Below are positions 1 to 8,866 of a stretch of DNA of 64,000 nt, one piece after another. The stretch is from Ignavibacteriales bacterium. Its GTDB lineage: Bacteria; Bacteroidota; Ignavibacteria; Ignavibacteriales; Ignavibacteriaceae. The translations under genes and the position numbers were made by a program. The notes under the pieces are model-generated. The model had not been told where the DNA came from. It made no database searches and worked only from the letters and a program-made list of their open reading frames with translations. The first letter of the stretch is position 1; each line of letters begins with the position of its first letter. The stretch spans positions 1,302,001-1,366,000 of the forward strand of contig CP065001.1 of assembly GCA_016700155.1 (NCBI GenBank). Reading direction: 5' to 3'.

Positions 1-687
1 TAATTTTACAACCTCGCCGCCCGCCATCTTAGTTCGTTCGACCATTGCAGTCATTACTTCTTTAGCTTTTGCTTTGTCCTTATATTTTCTTTCAAGTAAT
101 TCCATAACCGGGATACCATTTACATTTGCATACCTTGTTAACGGTACCATTGTATCGCCGTGCCCGCCAAGTACCATTGCATTAACATCCTTAACAGAAA
201 CGCCAAGTTCCCATGCAATAAATGTCGCAAACCGTGAAGAATCTAAAACTCCTGCCTGACCAATAACTTTATTTGCTTTGAAGCCGCTAACTTTTCTGAA
301 AAGAGTAACCATTGCATCAAGCGGGTTTGAAATTATTATAACAATAGAATTAGGCGCGTTATCTCTTACACCCTCAGCGACTGATTTCATTATTTTTGCA
401 TTTGTCACGAGCAGATCATCTCTGCTCATACCGGGTTTTCTCGGCAATCCGGCAGTAATAATTACGATGTCTGAATCTTTTATATCTTTGTAAGAATTTG
501 TGCCTGTTACATTAACGTCAAAACCATCAACTCGCGCCGCTTCAGCAATATCTAAAGTTTTTCCTTGCGGCATGTCTTCTACAATATCAAATAGCACAAC
601 ATCACCTAATTGTCTCAATGCAATTAATTGAGTGAGTACTCCGCCGATTTGCCCTCCCCCGATCAGTGATATTTTTTTTCTTGCCAT
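1..687 (-). CDS. mdh: Malate dehydrogenase (3' end cut by window)
   Basis: This is the N-terminal 229 codons of an LDH-like malate dehydrogenase, which interconverts malate and oxaloacetate with NAD(H) in the TCA cycle. The product starts MARKKISLIGGGQIGG, with the GxGxxG-type dinucleotide loop near residue 10. Further on are ITAGLPRKPGMSRDDLL (substrate-binding arginine loop), ISNPLDAM, GQAGVLDSSRF and the catalytic histidine motif GGHGDTMVP. The ATG at 685-687 is preceded by a strong AGGAGG ribosome binding site. The reading frame is open to base 1, so the C-terminal third lies outside the window. The family assignment is secure; the cofactor is inferred from the family. Confidence 0.95.
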   Translation of the reverse strand, partial: MARKKISLIGGGQIGGVLTQLIALRQLGDVVLFDIVEDMPQGKTLDIAEAARVDGFDVNVTGTNSYKDIKDSDIVIITAGLPRKPGMSRDDLLVTNAKIMKSVAEGVRDNAPNSIVIIISNPLDAMVTLFRKVSGFKANKVIGQAGVLDSSRFATFIAWELGVSVKDVNAMVLGGHGDTMVPLTRYANVNGIPVMELLERKYKDKAKAKEVMTAMVERTKMAGGEVVKL

Positions 688-809
688 AACCATCCTCCTG
701 TATTCTTAATATAATTTCTTGAATTTATTTTAAAATAAGCTAAGGCGATTCAAGAAACAATATGTCTCTAAATCGTAATTTGAATTTGAAGTTTTTAAGT
801 GAATAATTT

Positions 810-1232
810 TCAGAAGCCCGAGTTTAATTTTAGTGTTAAAATTGTTTCGGTGCCGTCTGGAGTGACATTATATTTAAGGTCATCCATATAAACTCTCATG
901 AGATATAGCCCGCGACCAGAGTCTTTCAATAAATTTTCAGGTTTGGTTGGATCGGGTACTTTACCAGGATCGAAACCATGACCTTCATCTTTAATGCTTA
1001 TTAATAGATCTTTATTCTCAACCCTTGCAGATATTTTTACACTTTTACTGGCATCACATTTATTGCCATGAATAATTGCATTTGTAGTCGCTTCCGTTAC
1101 AGCCAATAATATTCCCGGAATCTTCTCCTCATCAACTTTCAGATCCAGGCAGAAATAGTTAACAAACTCTTCTACGGTTATAAGATTATTAGGGTTGCTT
1201 TCGATGTCAAGTGTATAAAGGTTTTCAGCCAA
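810..1232 (-). CDS. RsbW/SpoIIAB-like anti-sigma factor kinase
   Basis: The 140-residue protein is a stand-alone HATPase_c_2 domain of the kind that binds ATP and phosphorylates anti-sigma-factor antagonists or holds sigma factors. The N-box is EATTNAIIHGN (about residues 47-57), the G1 box is DEGHGFD (about 92-98) and the G2 box is GRGLYLMR (about 116-123), so the ATP site looks intact. There is no transmembrane segment, so it should be cytoplasmic. No antagonist (STAS) or sigma factor gene lies beside it, so the partner is unknown. It follows an outer-membrane protein gene by about 55 bases and may be cotranscribed with it. Confidence 0.85.
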   Translation of the reverse strand: MAENLYTLDIESNPNNLITVEEFVNYFCLDLKVDEEKIPGILLAVTEATTNAIIHGNKCDASKSVKISARVENKDLLISIKDEGHGFDPGKVPDPTKPENLLKDSGRGLYLMRVYMDDLKYNVTPDGTETILTLKLNSGF

Positions 1233-1286
1233 AAGTATCTCTGAATTTTGATTGTCAAATTAATAAAAATAAAATGTTTTCCAATT

Positions 1287-3191
1287 TCAAAAATTCCAAT
1301 ACAAAGTCATACTCATGTTTACCTGTTCCTTTTTAATCTGGTTGGTTTGAGTAATGAATTCATACCAGCCATATAACCGCAGGTCAAGATCCTTTACGAA
1401 TAAAACTGATATTTCACCGACAGGACCTAAACTTGAATAGCGGCTGTCAATAATCTTTTCTTTTAACTTGTAAGAATAAGTATTCAAACCAAAATATCTT
1501 GCACCGATAGAAAATTTTAATTTGAAGTAGATCATTGAAATCTTTGGCTCTGTAAATAATTCCTGAATAAATCTTGTAGGAGTTGCGGAAAAGGAATTCC
1601 ATTTAAAGTCACCCTGCTCTGAAAGTTTCAGGTATCCGTAAAATGAAAAACCAAATCCATTACCAAGATTTATCTGTGTGGAGTCAACTGCACTGAATTG
1701 TCTGAATGAAAAACTCTTGTAGTTTGGATTCAAATCTTCAAAATCATAAACGGTATAATTAGCAGAAACATCAAATGTATTTGACGATGAGACATTCTTA
1801 CCAATGTAATTTCCCCCGGATGACAGCCTGATAACTCTGTTTACATTATTGTTTGAACTCTTGCTTGCAAAAAGGTAAACGGTATTACTGATTGTGCCTT
1901 CTGTGCTTGCGAACAATTCAAAGAACGATGTAAGTTGTTTTGAATATCTAAGCCTTACTATGCTTAAGAGTTCATCCCTGTCATCAAAATTAATTTCACT
2001 GGGAGTATCGTAAACAAGTTTATTCTGGAACAGGCTAATTGATAATCTATCAGTAGATGAAAACCTTAAATTACCGGCAAAGGAGAGTGAAGTACGTGAA
2101 GAAGTATTGTTCTTACTCGCTTCAGAGCGGGAACTGTTTTCAAAAAATGTTGGATTGCTTCCCGGATAATTTTTTGTCCTGTGTTTTTCATCTCGTTCAT
2201 TATAAACAAACCTTAAAAGCCCATCAAAACTCTCCCAGAAAAAATATGAGACTGCTTCAAATTCAGCTTTGAATTCAGTTATCTCGGTATCGAATTGTGT
2301 CGGGGTTTCAGTATTGCTGCTTCTGTATCTTGTATCACGGTCAATAGTTCTCCAGCCAATTTTCCCAAGCAGATCAACCGTAAAAGTGTTGAGCACATTT
2401 TTAAGATTTAAAGCATTCTGGACAAGATAATTTGTTTCATCCCTTGTTTGAATGTTATTTGTAACATTGAATTGCTGCGATGTAAGTGAATCAGCTTCGT
2501 AATAAAAATCTTTCCTGTTCTGTGCGTATCTGAATGAAAGGTTATTGCTCACATCATCATTAAAAATATTGAAGACCCCAGCATTCAAATAACTGAACAG
2601 ATTCTTTCTCGGTAATATATCTTCATTCCGCAGCTTCAGGTCTGAATAAACTATAAAATCCCCGGTGTTGTAATTATCCAGGAAAGCCTCTGTGCCATAT
2701 ATAATTCCATTATCAATTTCGCCGATCTGTCGATTGCTAGTATAACCTGCAAATGGGGCAATCGTGATTTTTTCAAGAGGCTGATATTGTGAGTACAACA
2801 TTAATATTGATGATGAAGCCTGGTTAATTTCAATTCTCCTGCTGTCTGAATGGATCCTGTTTTCAGCAAGAATCCCAAGTTTGAATTGATTTGAAAAATT
2901 ATAGCCGCTGCTTAACTGCAGGAATTGCTCATCCCTTATATTTTTTTCTGCGGTTTCAATAAAGGTTGATTGAAAATTTTCGTGAACAAAAAAATCGAAA
3001 TGCCCAAATGATTCATTTACTTTTAACCATGTTTTTAATGAGTAAATGTTTAATTGTTTTTCGAAGAAGGTTTCCGTTCTGTTTTTCTGGTTCTCTATTG
3101 AAATAAGACTTAGACTATCCTCATTTGTCTGAGCGATTGAAACTGATGCAAAGATCAGCGGCAGTATGTAAAATAATTTTTTCAGATGCAG
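1287..3191 (-). CDS. Outer-membrane beta-barrel protein of unknown function, non-ATG start
   Basis: I do not recognise the family. The first in-frame ATG (2801) would give 504 residues without a signal peptide. The frame stays open upstream to the TAA of the preceding gene at 3204-3206, and the extra 130 or so codons read as LKKLFYILPLIFASVSIAQ, a clear export signal, followed by a hydrophilic region. No ATG, GTG or TTG lies ahead of that signal. The start is therefore probably CTG (3191 or 3185) or ATA (3200), coupled to the upstream stop; I give 3191. The protein has alternating hydrophobic/polar strands and ends YWNF, a C-terminal aromatic typical of outer-membrane barrels. A surface or porin-like role is inference. 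Confidence 0.6.
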   Translation of the reverse strand: MHLKKLFYILPLIFASVSIAQTNEDSLSLISIENQKNRTETFFEKQLNIYSLKTWLKVNESFGHFDFFVHENFQSTFIETAEKNIRDEQFLQLSSGYNFSNQFKLGILAENRIHSDSRRIEINQASSSILMLYSQYQPLEKITIAPFAGYTSNRQIGEIDNGIIYGTEAFLDNYNTGDFIVYSDLKLRNEDILPRKNLFSYLNAGVFNIFNDDVSNNLSFRYAQNRKDFYYEADSLTSQQFNVTNNIQTRDETNYLVQNALNLKNVLNTFTVDLLGKIGWRTIDRDTRYRSSNTETPTQFDTEITEFKAEFEAVSYFFWESFDGLLRFVYNERDEKHRTKNYPGSNPTFFENSSRSEASKNNTSSRTSLSFAGNLRFSSTDRLSISLFQNKLVYDTPSEINFDDRDELLSIVRLRYSKQLTSFFELFASTEGTISNTVYLFASKSSNNNVNRVIRLSSGGNYIGKNVSSSNTFDVSANYTVYDFEDLNPNYKSFSFRQFSAVDSTQINLGNGFGFSFYGYLKLSEQGDFKWNSFSATPTRFIQELFTEPKISMIYFKLKFSIGARYFGLNTYSYKLKEKIIDSRYSSLGPVGEISVLFVKDLDLRLYGWYEFITQTNQIKKEQVNMSMTLYWNF

Positions 3192-3203
3192 ATAAAGTAT
3201 CTT

Positions 3204-4181
3204 TTATTGTATTATTGCAAAATTCATTAATTGTGAAATACTGTTAGGCTCATTTGAGCTATATGTAATTATCCGCCAGTAATATCTTAAATCAGTTCTG
3301 GGATAAGGGAAATCAAATTCAATATTTATTGTATCATCAACAGTCTGGGAAGTAAATTGTTTACTCCAAACTTCTCCGAAGAACTGATTTTCCTGCAATA
3401 TTATTTTATACGTAGCAGGATGTGAGAGTGACAGAATCTTAAATTGCTCAAAATAATTTACTGACGAACCATCCGGTGGGTATAATAAAACCGGAAAATC
3501 ATAAATCTCATCGGAGACTAAATCGCTTGATTCACTCAGCAGCCCGCCTTTATCGACAGTTTTAATTCTGTAATAGTAGCGTTTGTTCAACTGCAGATCT
3601 GAACTTGTATCATTAAAACTTGTAACAGGGGAGAAGTTCACGAAAGTGGTTGAATCAGGAGTGAATGCGGGATCTTCACTTCTGTAGATGTAATAACCGG
3701 AAATATCTGTATCAAACCATTTCTCCCACCTGGTAAAAATGGATTTTTTCCCTTCCCAGTTTCTTGCATTAATTTCCGGGTATCTTGGTCTGGTAGGATT
3801 ATACCGGTTTATCGGTGTTGCATTGACTTCATAAGTTGTTTCACTTTCTTTTCCTGAAAAATCGACAGCACTTATTTTATAGTGATAAGTTGTATCGTAG
3901 TATAAAGAATCATCTTCCAAAAAGTCTGATGCAGTAAATCTTATTAGTTGAAAAGATGTTGAATCGGTTCTTCTGAAAACATTATAACCTCTCATATCGG
4001 GTTCAGAATTGTGCAGCCATTCAATTCCGATTTCGCCATCACTGGCATAATAAACACGAAGTCCGGAAGGAACAGCAGGAGGAATTCCATCATCATTGTT
4101 GCTTAGGTCTGTTGGTCTTTCACAACTGAGACTGAACATCAGTAATGTCATTAGAAATAATTTGAGAATGAGAATCCGCAT
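3204..4181 (-). CDS. Fibronectin type III lipoprotein
   Basis: This 325-residue protein begins with a lipoprotein signal (MRILILKLFLMTLLMFSLSC), with Cys20 as the probable lipidation site. Two FN3-like domains follow, at about residues 36-125 and 135-225, with repeated phrases such as YNVFRRTDS/YYIYRSEDP and YHYKISAVD/YYYRIKTVD. A C-terminal beta-rich domain of about 100 residues ends in YYWRIITYSS. FN3 domains usually mediate surface binding, but the ligand cannot be read from sequence. It is the first gene of a minus-strand pair, and its TAA directly precedes the start region of the barrel gene, suggesting translational coupling and a joint envelope role. Confidence 0.75.
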   Translation of the reverse strand: MRILILKLFLMTLLMFSLSCERPTDLSNNDDGIPPAVPSGLRVYYASDGEIGIEWLHNSEPDMRGYNVFRRTDSTSFQLIRFTASDFLEDDSLYYDTTYHYKISAVDFSGKESETTYEVNATPINRYNPTRPRYPEINARNWEGKKSIFTRWEKWFDTDISGYYIYRSEDPAFTPDSTTFVNFSPVTSFNDTSSDLQLNKRYYYRIKTVDKGGLLSESSDLVSDEIYDFPVLLYPPDGSSVNYFEQFKILSLSHPATYKIILQENQFFGEVWSKQFTSQTVDDTINIEFDFPYPRTDLRYYWRIITYSSNEPNSISQLMNFAIIQ

Positions 4182-4301
4182 TTTTCTTATGATAGAATTA
4201 TTAATAACCTTGAATTAAAATATTGAGAAACATCTTTATATAAAAGACTGTAATTATCCTCAAATGATTGAGGAATATGAATAAGTTGCTTGTTCTTTAA
4301 A

Positions 4302-4332
4302 TTGACAATATCTCATTTTTTGGATAACTTGG
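4302..4332 (+). promoter_or_regulatory. Probable promoter of the nuo operon
   Basis: A perfect TTGACA lies at 4302-4307, 17 bases before TAACTT (4325-4330). Read as a Bacteroidota-type promoter it is TTG-N20-TAACTTGG, one base from TAnnTTTG. The nuoA ATG is at 4359. A short hairpin (TCCTCAA / TTGAGGA, 4257-4274) lies just upstream between this operon and the divergent lipoprotein gene; its role is unknown. Confidence 0.5.
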
Positions 4333-4358
4333 GCATCAAAATTTCAAAGAAATCCTTA

Positions 4359-4727
4359 ATGATTGAACAATATTTACCCATTTTAATAGTGATTGGTGTT
4401 GCCGCAGTTTTTGCAATAGCAACTGTTGGCGCTTCAAAATTATTTGGACCACAACGACCTACCAGTGAAAAATTTTCGACCTATGAAAGCGGTATGCAGC
4501 CGGTTGGAACTACACACGAACGGGTTTCAATAAAATATTATCTCGTAGGTATGTTCTTTATAATTTTTGATCTTGAAGTTATCTTTGTTTATCCGTGGGC
4601 AATCCAGTTTAAAAAATTGTTCGGTCAAATAGGAACTCCGGTCTTCTTCTCGATGTTAATATTTTTGATTGTGTTGGAATTAGGTTATTTGTATGTGTAT
4701 AAGAAAGGCGGCTTTAAATGGGATTAG
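4359..4727 (+). CDS. nuoA: NADH-quinone oxidoreductase subunit A
   Basis: This is the small membrane subunit of respiratory complex I. From the ATG at 4359 the product is 122 residues (MIEQYLPILIVIG...), the usual NuoA length, with three transmembrane helices. It has the conserved loop YESGMQPVGTTHERVSIKYYLVG and the helix FIIFDLEVIFVYPWA, both diagnostic. The frame is open to an upstream ATG at 4290, but the extra 23 residues are not NuoA-like and overlap the promoter, so I prefer 4359. Its end overlaps nuoB by 10 bases. Confidence 0.95.
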   Translation: MIEQYLPILIVIGVAAVFAIATVGASKLFGPQRPTSEKFSTYESGMQPVGTTHERVSIKYYLVGMFFIIFDLEVIFVYPWAIQFKKLFGQIGTPVFFSMLIFLIVLELGYLYVYKKGGFKWD

Positions 4728-5239
4728 AAGCTAAGTTAAATCAGGATGGATTTATCACAACTACTGTAGACGCTATTGTTGCATGGTCAATGAAAAATTC
4801 CGTGTGGCCAATGCCGATGGGAATTTCATGCTGCGCAATTGAAATGATGGCTTCGGGCGACCCTAAATATGATATTGCAAGATTCGGTTCTGAAGTAATG
4901 AGATTCACTCCCCGTCAATGTGATCTTATGATTGTTGCCGGAACAGTAACTTATAAAATGTCGCACGTCGTTAGGAAAATCTATGACCAGATGCCCGATC
5001 CTAAGTGGGTGATTGCGATGGGTGCCTGCACTTCGTCAGGCGGAATGTACAGATCATATAATGTTGTGCAGGGGATAGACCAGTTTTTACCTGTTGATAT
5101 TTATCTTGCAGGATGTCCACCTCGCCCGGATAATCTTCTTAATGCATTGATTCAGATTCAGGAAAAGGTTGGAAGAACAAAAGTCCGAGAGTTTACTAAT
5201 AAACCAATGCCTGAATTAACCGTACTTCAGAATAACTAA
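4718..5239 (+). CDS. nuoB: NADH-quinone oxidoreductase subunit B
   Basis: This 173-residue subunit holds the terminal [4Fe-4S] cluster N2 that passes electrons to quinone. All four expected cysteines are present: the tandem C38-C39 in GISCCAIEMMA, C104 in MGACTSSGGMY and C133 in YLAGCPPRPD. The start overlaps the end of nuoA and the stop is two bases before nuoC, so the genes are translationally coupled. It acts on the cytoplasmic face of the membrane at the junction of the complex I peripheral arm and membrane arm. Confidence 0.97.
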   Translation: MGLEAKLNQDGFITTTVDAIVAWSMKNSVWPMPMGISCCAIEMMASGDPKYDIARFGSEVMRFTPRQCDLMIVAGTVTYKMSHVVRKIYDQMPDPKWVIAMGACTSSGGMYRSYNVVQGIDQFLPVDIYLAGCPPRPDNLLNALIQIQEKVGRTKVREFTNKPMPELTVLQNN

Positions 5240-5241
5240 TC

Positions 5242-5730
5242 ATGACAATAAACGAATTAATTGAATCTAAGCTGAAGGAAAACTTTAAAGATGTTGGGTT
5301 TACCTTCACAACTTATCTTGATGAATTAACTGTAAGCTTCAATAAAAAAAATATTGTTGAAGTTTGCAGTTTCCTTAAAACAAATCCTGAACTTGAATTT
5401 CTTTTAAGTGAAGATATAACCGCGATAGACAATGCGACCCGCAAAAACAGGTTCACAGTTGTTTATCATATCTTTTCTTTAAAGAATAAATTCAGACTAA
5501 GATTAAAATGTGATGTTGATGAATCCGATTGTAATATAGATACTGTCTCATCTGTCTGGAAAACTGCGGATTGGCAGGAACGCGAAGCCTACGATATGTA
5601 CGGAATAAAATTCAACAATCATAGTGACCTGAGAAGAATGTATATGCCGGAAGATTTTGAGTATCACCCGTTAAGAAAAGATTTTCCGTTGCTGGGAATT
5701 CCCGGTTCACTTTCATTACCTAAGAAATAA
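5242..5730 (+). CDS. nuoC: NADH-quinone oxidoreductase subunit C
   Basis: This 162-residue peripheral-arm subunit of complex I carries no cofactor. The diagnostic C-terminal stretch is present: DWQEREAYDMYGIKF, then a HSDLRRMYMPEDF segment and HPLRKDFPLLG. Here nuoC is a separate gene rather than the nuoCD fusion found in enterobacteria. It sits two bases after nuoB and six before nuoD. Confidence 0.95.
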   Translation: MTINELIESKLKENFKDVGFTFTTYLDELTVSFNKKNIVEVCSFLKTNPELEFLLSEDITAIDNATRKNRFTVVYHIFSLKNKFRLRLKCDVDESDCNIDTVSSVWKTADWQEREAYDMYGIKFNNHSDLRRMYMPEDFEYHPLRKDFPLLGIPGSLSLPKK

Positions 5731-5736
5731 GAGATT

Positions 5737-6990
5737 ATGGATAAATTTTTAAAAGACGATGTTCATCCGAAAATAATTGAAGCGCTGTTAAAGATTGACA
5801 CAGGCGTTAAACTTGATGATGCATTAGATAATGAAATGATCCTGAATATGGGTCCGCAGCATCCAGCCACCCACGGAGTTTTGAGATTGGTTCTGCGTCT
5901 TGATGGTGAAACAGTTATGGCTTGCGTCCCTGAACTCGGTTATCTTCACCGCGGTTACGAAAAGATGGCTGAGAACATGAGTTATTATGAATTCATTCCT
6001 CACACTGATCGGCTTGATTATCTCGCACCTTTATCAAACAATGTTGCATGGGTTTTAGCAGTTGAAAAACTTGCAGGCATTGAAGCTCCTCCGCGTGCAC
6101 AGTATATCAGGATGATGGTTTGTGAGATGTCAAGGATCGCTTCTCATCTTGTTGCAATCGGAGCTTTGGCACTTGATGTCGGAGCACTTACAGTTTTCCT
6201 CTGGACATTACGCGAACGTGAAAAAATTCTTGATATATGGGATATTCTTTGCGGTGCAAGATTCACGAACAGTTATACGCGTATTGGCGGTGTTGCTAAT
6301 GATGCTCAGCCGGAAGTTCTTCAAAAAGTAAAAGTTTTTATTGAAGAGTATGAAGAGAATCTGCGCGAGTGTGAAAAACTTCTTAACACAAACAGAATTT
6401 TTATCGAACGTCTTGAAGGCGTAGGAATTATTTCTGCTGCTGACGCAATTGATGTTGGTCTTACAGGTCCAAGTTTAAGAGGCAGCGGAGTTGATTTTGA
6501 TTTGCGCAGAACAAAACCATATATGTTTTACAATGATATGGATTTTAATATTGTAACATTTTCTGATGGTGATTCGCTTGCAAGATATTTTGTTCGTGCT
6601 GATGAAACCCGTGAAAGTGTTAAGATTGTAAGACAGATTCTTGACAAGATGCCCAAAGGCGAAACCATGCTTAACCAGCCTAAAAAAGTTTTACCGAAGA
6701 AAACAGAAATCTATTCAAGGATGGAAGAACTGATTCATGATTTTATGATCGTTAACTTCGGAATAAATCCACCGGTTGGAGAAGTTTATCACGCAATTGA
6801 AAATCCAAAAGGCGAACTGGGATTTTATCTTGTAAGCAAAGGTGAAGGTCATCCGTGGAAATGTAAAATCCGTTCACCTTCGATGATAAATCTACAGTCT
6901 TTACCTCAATTGGTTAAAGGTCACATGGTTTCGGATGTTGTTGCAATAATCGGAAGTATTGATCCTGTAATGGGAGAAGCCGATAAATAA
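5737..6990 (+). CDS. nuoD: NADH-quinone oxidoreductase subunit D
   Basis: This 417-residue subunit forms the quinone site with NuoB. It contains the family signatures LNMGPQHPATHGVLRL, PELGYLHRGYEKM, YEFIPHTDRLDYLAPLSNN and, near the C terminus, GEGHPWKCKIRSPSMINLQ. The histidine and tyrosine thought to position the quinone head group lie in these motifs. Length and order (A-B-C-D) match a standard nuo operon. A GAG-rich ribosome binding site overlaps the end of nuoC. Confidence 0.97.
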   Translation: MDKFLKDDVHPKIIEALLKIDTGVKLDDALDNEMILNMGPQHPATHGVLRLVLRLDGETVMACVPELGYLHRGYEKMAENMSYYEFIPHTDRLDYLAPLSNNVAWVLAVEKLAGIEAPPRAQYIRMMVCEMSRIASHLVAIGALALDVGALTVFLWTLREREKILDIWDILCGARFTNSYTRIGGVANDAQPEVLQKVKVFIEEYEENLRECEKLLNTNRIFIERLEGVGIISAADAIDVGLTGPSLRGSGVDFDLRRTKPYMFYNDMDFNIVTFSDGDSLARYFVRADETRESVKIVRQILDKMPKGETMLNQPKKVLPKKTEIYSRMEELIHDFMIVNFGINPPVGEVYHAIENPKGELGFYLVSKGEGHPWKCKIRSPSMINLQSLPQLVKGHMVSDVVAIIGSIDPVMGEADK

Positions 6991-6999
6991 AGGTTGAAA

Positions 7000-7482
7000 A
7001 TGGAATTCAAATTCACAGAAGAAAATATTCAGAAAATAAATTCAGTACTTGTAAAGTATCCGACAAAAAAAGCTGCTGTTATGCCTGTGTTATACATTGC
7101 GCAGGAACAAAACGGATGGATATCACTTGAAGTGATGAAAGAAGTAGCTTCGATTCTTGAGATCACTGAAGAAGAAGTACTTGGTGTAGTAACATTTTAT
7201 ACAATGTATCACCAAAAGCCGATGGGCAAATATCATATACAGGTTTGTACAAATGTATCGTGTATGCTTAGAGGCGCTTATCCTATTTATGATAAAGTCC
7301 GCGAAAAATTTGGAATCAATAATGGTGATGTTACTGCGGATCAGAAATTTTCTTTGGAAGAAGTTGAATGTATGGGTTCCTGCGGCACCGCACCGATGAT
7401 CGCAGTCAATGAAGATTTTTATGAAAATCTTACTTTAGAAAAAGCAGAAGAAATTTTAGAATCTTTTAAGAATAGAAATTAA
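7000..7482 (+). CDS. nuoE: NADH-quinone oxidoreductase subunit E
   Basis: This 24-kDa-type subunit (160 residues) carries the [2Fe-2S] cluster N1a. The ligands are C83 and C88 (CTNVSC) and C124 and C128 (CMGSC). An in-frame TTG at 6994 extends it by two residues, but AAAGG at 6989-6993 is correctly spaced only for the ATG at 7000, so I use that. The stop TAA shares its last base with the nuoF ATG. It belongs to the NADH-dehydrogenase module with NuoF. Confidence 0.95.
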   Translation: MEFKFTEENIQKINSVLVKYPTKKAAVMPVLYIAQEQNGWISLEVMKEVASILEITEEEVLGVVTFYTMYHQKPMGKYHIQVCTNVSCMLRGAYPIYDKVREKFGINNGDVTADQKFSLEEVECMGSCGTAPMIAVNEDFYENLTLEKAEEILESFKNRN

Positions 7483-8804
7483 TGGAAAGAATAGTTCTAC
7501 CCGAAATAGAAAATCTTCATCAGCTTGATGTATATATTCAGAACCAGGGATATGAGGCTGCAAAAAAAGCATTCTCACAAACCCCTGATGAAATAATTGA
7601 CCAGGTAAAAAAATCAGGTTTACGCGGAAGAGGTGGAGCTGCTTTCTCTGCGGGACTTAAATGGTCGTTCATGCCTAAGACTACAAACAAACCGAAATAT
7701 CTTTGCATCAATGGTGATGAAAGTGAACCCGGTTCTTTTAAAGACAGACAAATTTTTGAATTCAATCCTCATCAATTAATTGAAGGCATACTTATCACCT
7801 GTTATGCAATCGGTGCAAAAGTTGCGTACATCTACATTCGTGGTGAATATCACAAATGGATAAAGCTTATGCAAAAAGCAGTGGATGATGCATATGCTGC
7901 CGGTTATATTGGTGAAAAGATGAAAGAAAAATTCAGCAACGAATTTGCCTGTGATATATATATTCACAAAGGTGCCGGTGCATACATCTGCGGAGAAGAA
8001 TCTTCATTGATGAATTCAATTGAAGGACAAAGAGGGTACCCGAGAATCAAACCACCATTTCCTGCACAGAACGGATTGTGGGGTTGCCCAACAACAATTA
8101 ATAATGTTGAAACAATCACAAATGTTCCTGCTATAATAAATAAAGGCTGGGAATGGTTTTCTAAAATCGGTGAACCTAAACATCCCGGAACAATTCTTTA
8201 CGGAATAAGCGGACACGTAAACAAACCCGGTGTTTATGAATTGCCAAGCGGAACTTTGTTAACAGATTTGATTTACAAATATGCAGGCGGTGTTCCGGGA
8301 AACAAAAAAGTTTTATGTGTTATACCCGGCGGCTCATCAATGCCTCCAATCAGAGGAGATCAGATTGAAGGTGTTAAGATGGATGCTGAATCTCTTAAAG
8401 CAGTGGGTTCCGCAATTGGTACTGCAGGCGTTATGGTAATGGATGAAGATACTGATCTTGTAAAAGTTTTAGCGCGGATATCAAAATTTTATCATCACGA
8501 AAGCTGCGGGCAATGTACACCTTGCAGAGAGGGAACAGGCTGGTTAGAAAAAATTCTTAACAGACTGGTTCGTGGAGAAGGCTCATCAAGTGATCTTGAT
8601 CTGCTTATCTCAGTCGCAAACAATATTGAAGGAAATACAATCTGTGCATTAGGTGAAGCTGCAGCATGGCCTGTTAAATTTATGGTAACAAGATTCAGAG
8701 ATTATTTTGAAGCGAGAGTGAAGAAGCAGGTAACACTATCTGTTTCAAATAAAGTTCATTCGATGAGGCAGACTGCAATTCCTTTAGCAGATGTGAGTAA
8801 ATAA
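7482..8804 (+). CDS. nuoF: NADH-quinone oxidoreductase subunit F
   Basis: This 440-residue flavoprotein subunit oxidises NADH, holding FMN and the [4Fe-4S] cluster N3. Visible motifs are GLRGRGGAAFSAGLKW (NADH/FMN loop, about 47-61), INGDESEPGSFKDR (FMN) and GAGAYICGEESSL. The cluster ligands are C342, C345 and C348 (SCGQCTPCREG) and C388 (NTICALGEAAAWP). Presence of E and F means NADH can be the donor, unlike complex I versions lacking this module. It is the last gene before a terminator; nuoG and the membrane subunits are not here. Confidence 0.96.
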   Translation: MERIVLPEIENLHQLDVYIQNQGYEAAKKAFSQTPDEIIDQVKKSGLRGRGGAAFSAGLKWSFMPKTTNKPKYLCINGDESEPGSFKDRQIFEFNPHQLIEGILITCYAIGAKVAYIYIRGEYHKWIKLMQKAVDDAYAAGYIGEKMKEKFSNEFACDIYIHKGAGAYICGEESSLMNSIEGQRGYPRIKPPFPAQNGLWGCPTTINNVETITNVPAIINKGWEWFSKIGEPKHPGTILYGISGHVNKPGVYELPSGTLLTDLIYKYAGGVPGNKKVLCVIPGGSSMPPIRGDQIEGVKMDAESLKAVGSAIGTAGVMVMDEDTDLVKVLARISKFYHHESCGQCTPCREGTGWLEKILNRLVRGEGSSSDLDLLISVANNIEGNTICALGEAAAWPVKFMVTRFRDYFEARVKKQVTLSVSNKVHSMRQTAIPLADVSK

Positions 8805-8819
8805 GATTTTTTCTTATAA

Positions 8820-8845
8820 AAAAATCCCGCACTTGCGGGATTTTT
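8820..8845. terminator. Bidirectional terminator between nuoF and the ferritin gene
   Basis: An 11-bp perfect stem, AAAAATCCCGC paired with GCGGGATTTTT, closes on the loop ACTT. It is A-rich on one side and T-rich on the other, so it can terminate nuoF from the left and the convergent ferritin gene from the right. Confidence 0.9.
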
Positions 8846-8866
8846 ATTTTAAAATATTTATATCTA

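Noticed and set aside
4290..4358. Upstream ATG extending NuoA by 23 residues
   Set aside because: The extension is not NuoA-like and overlaps the predicted promoter.
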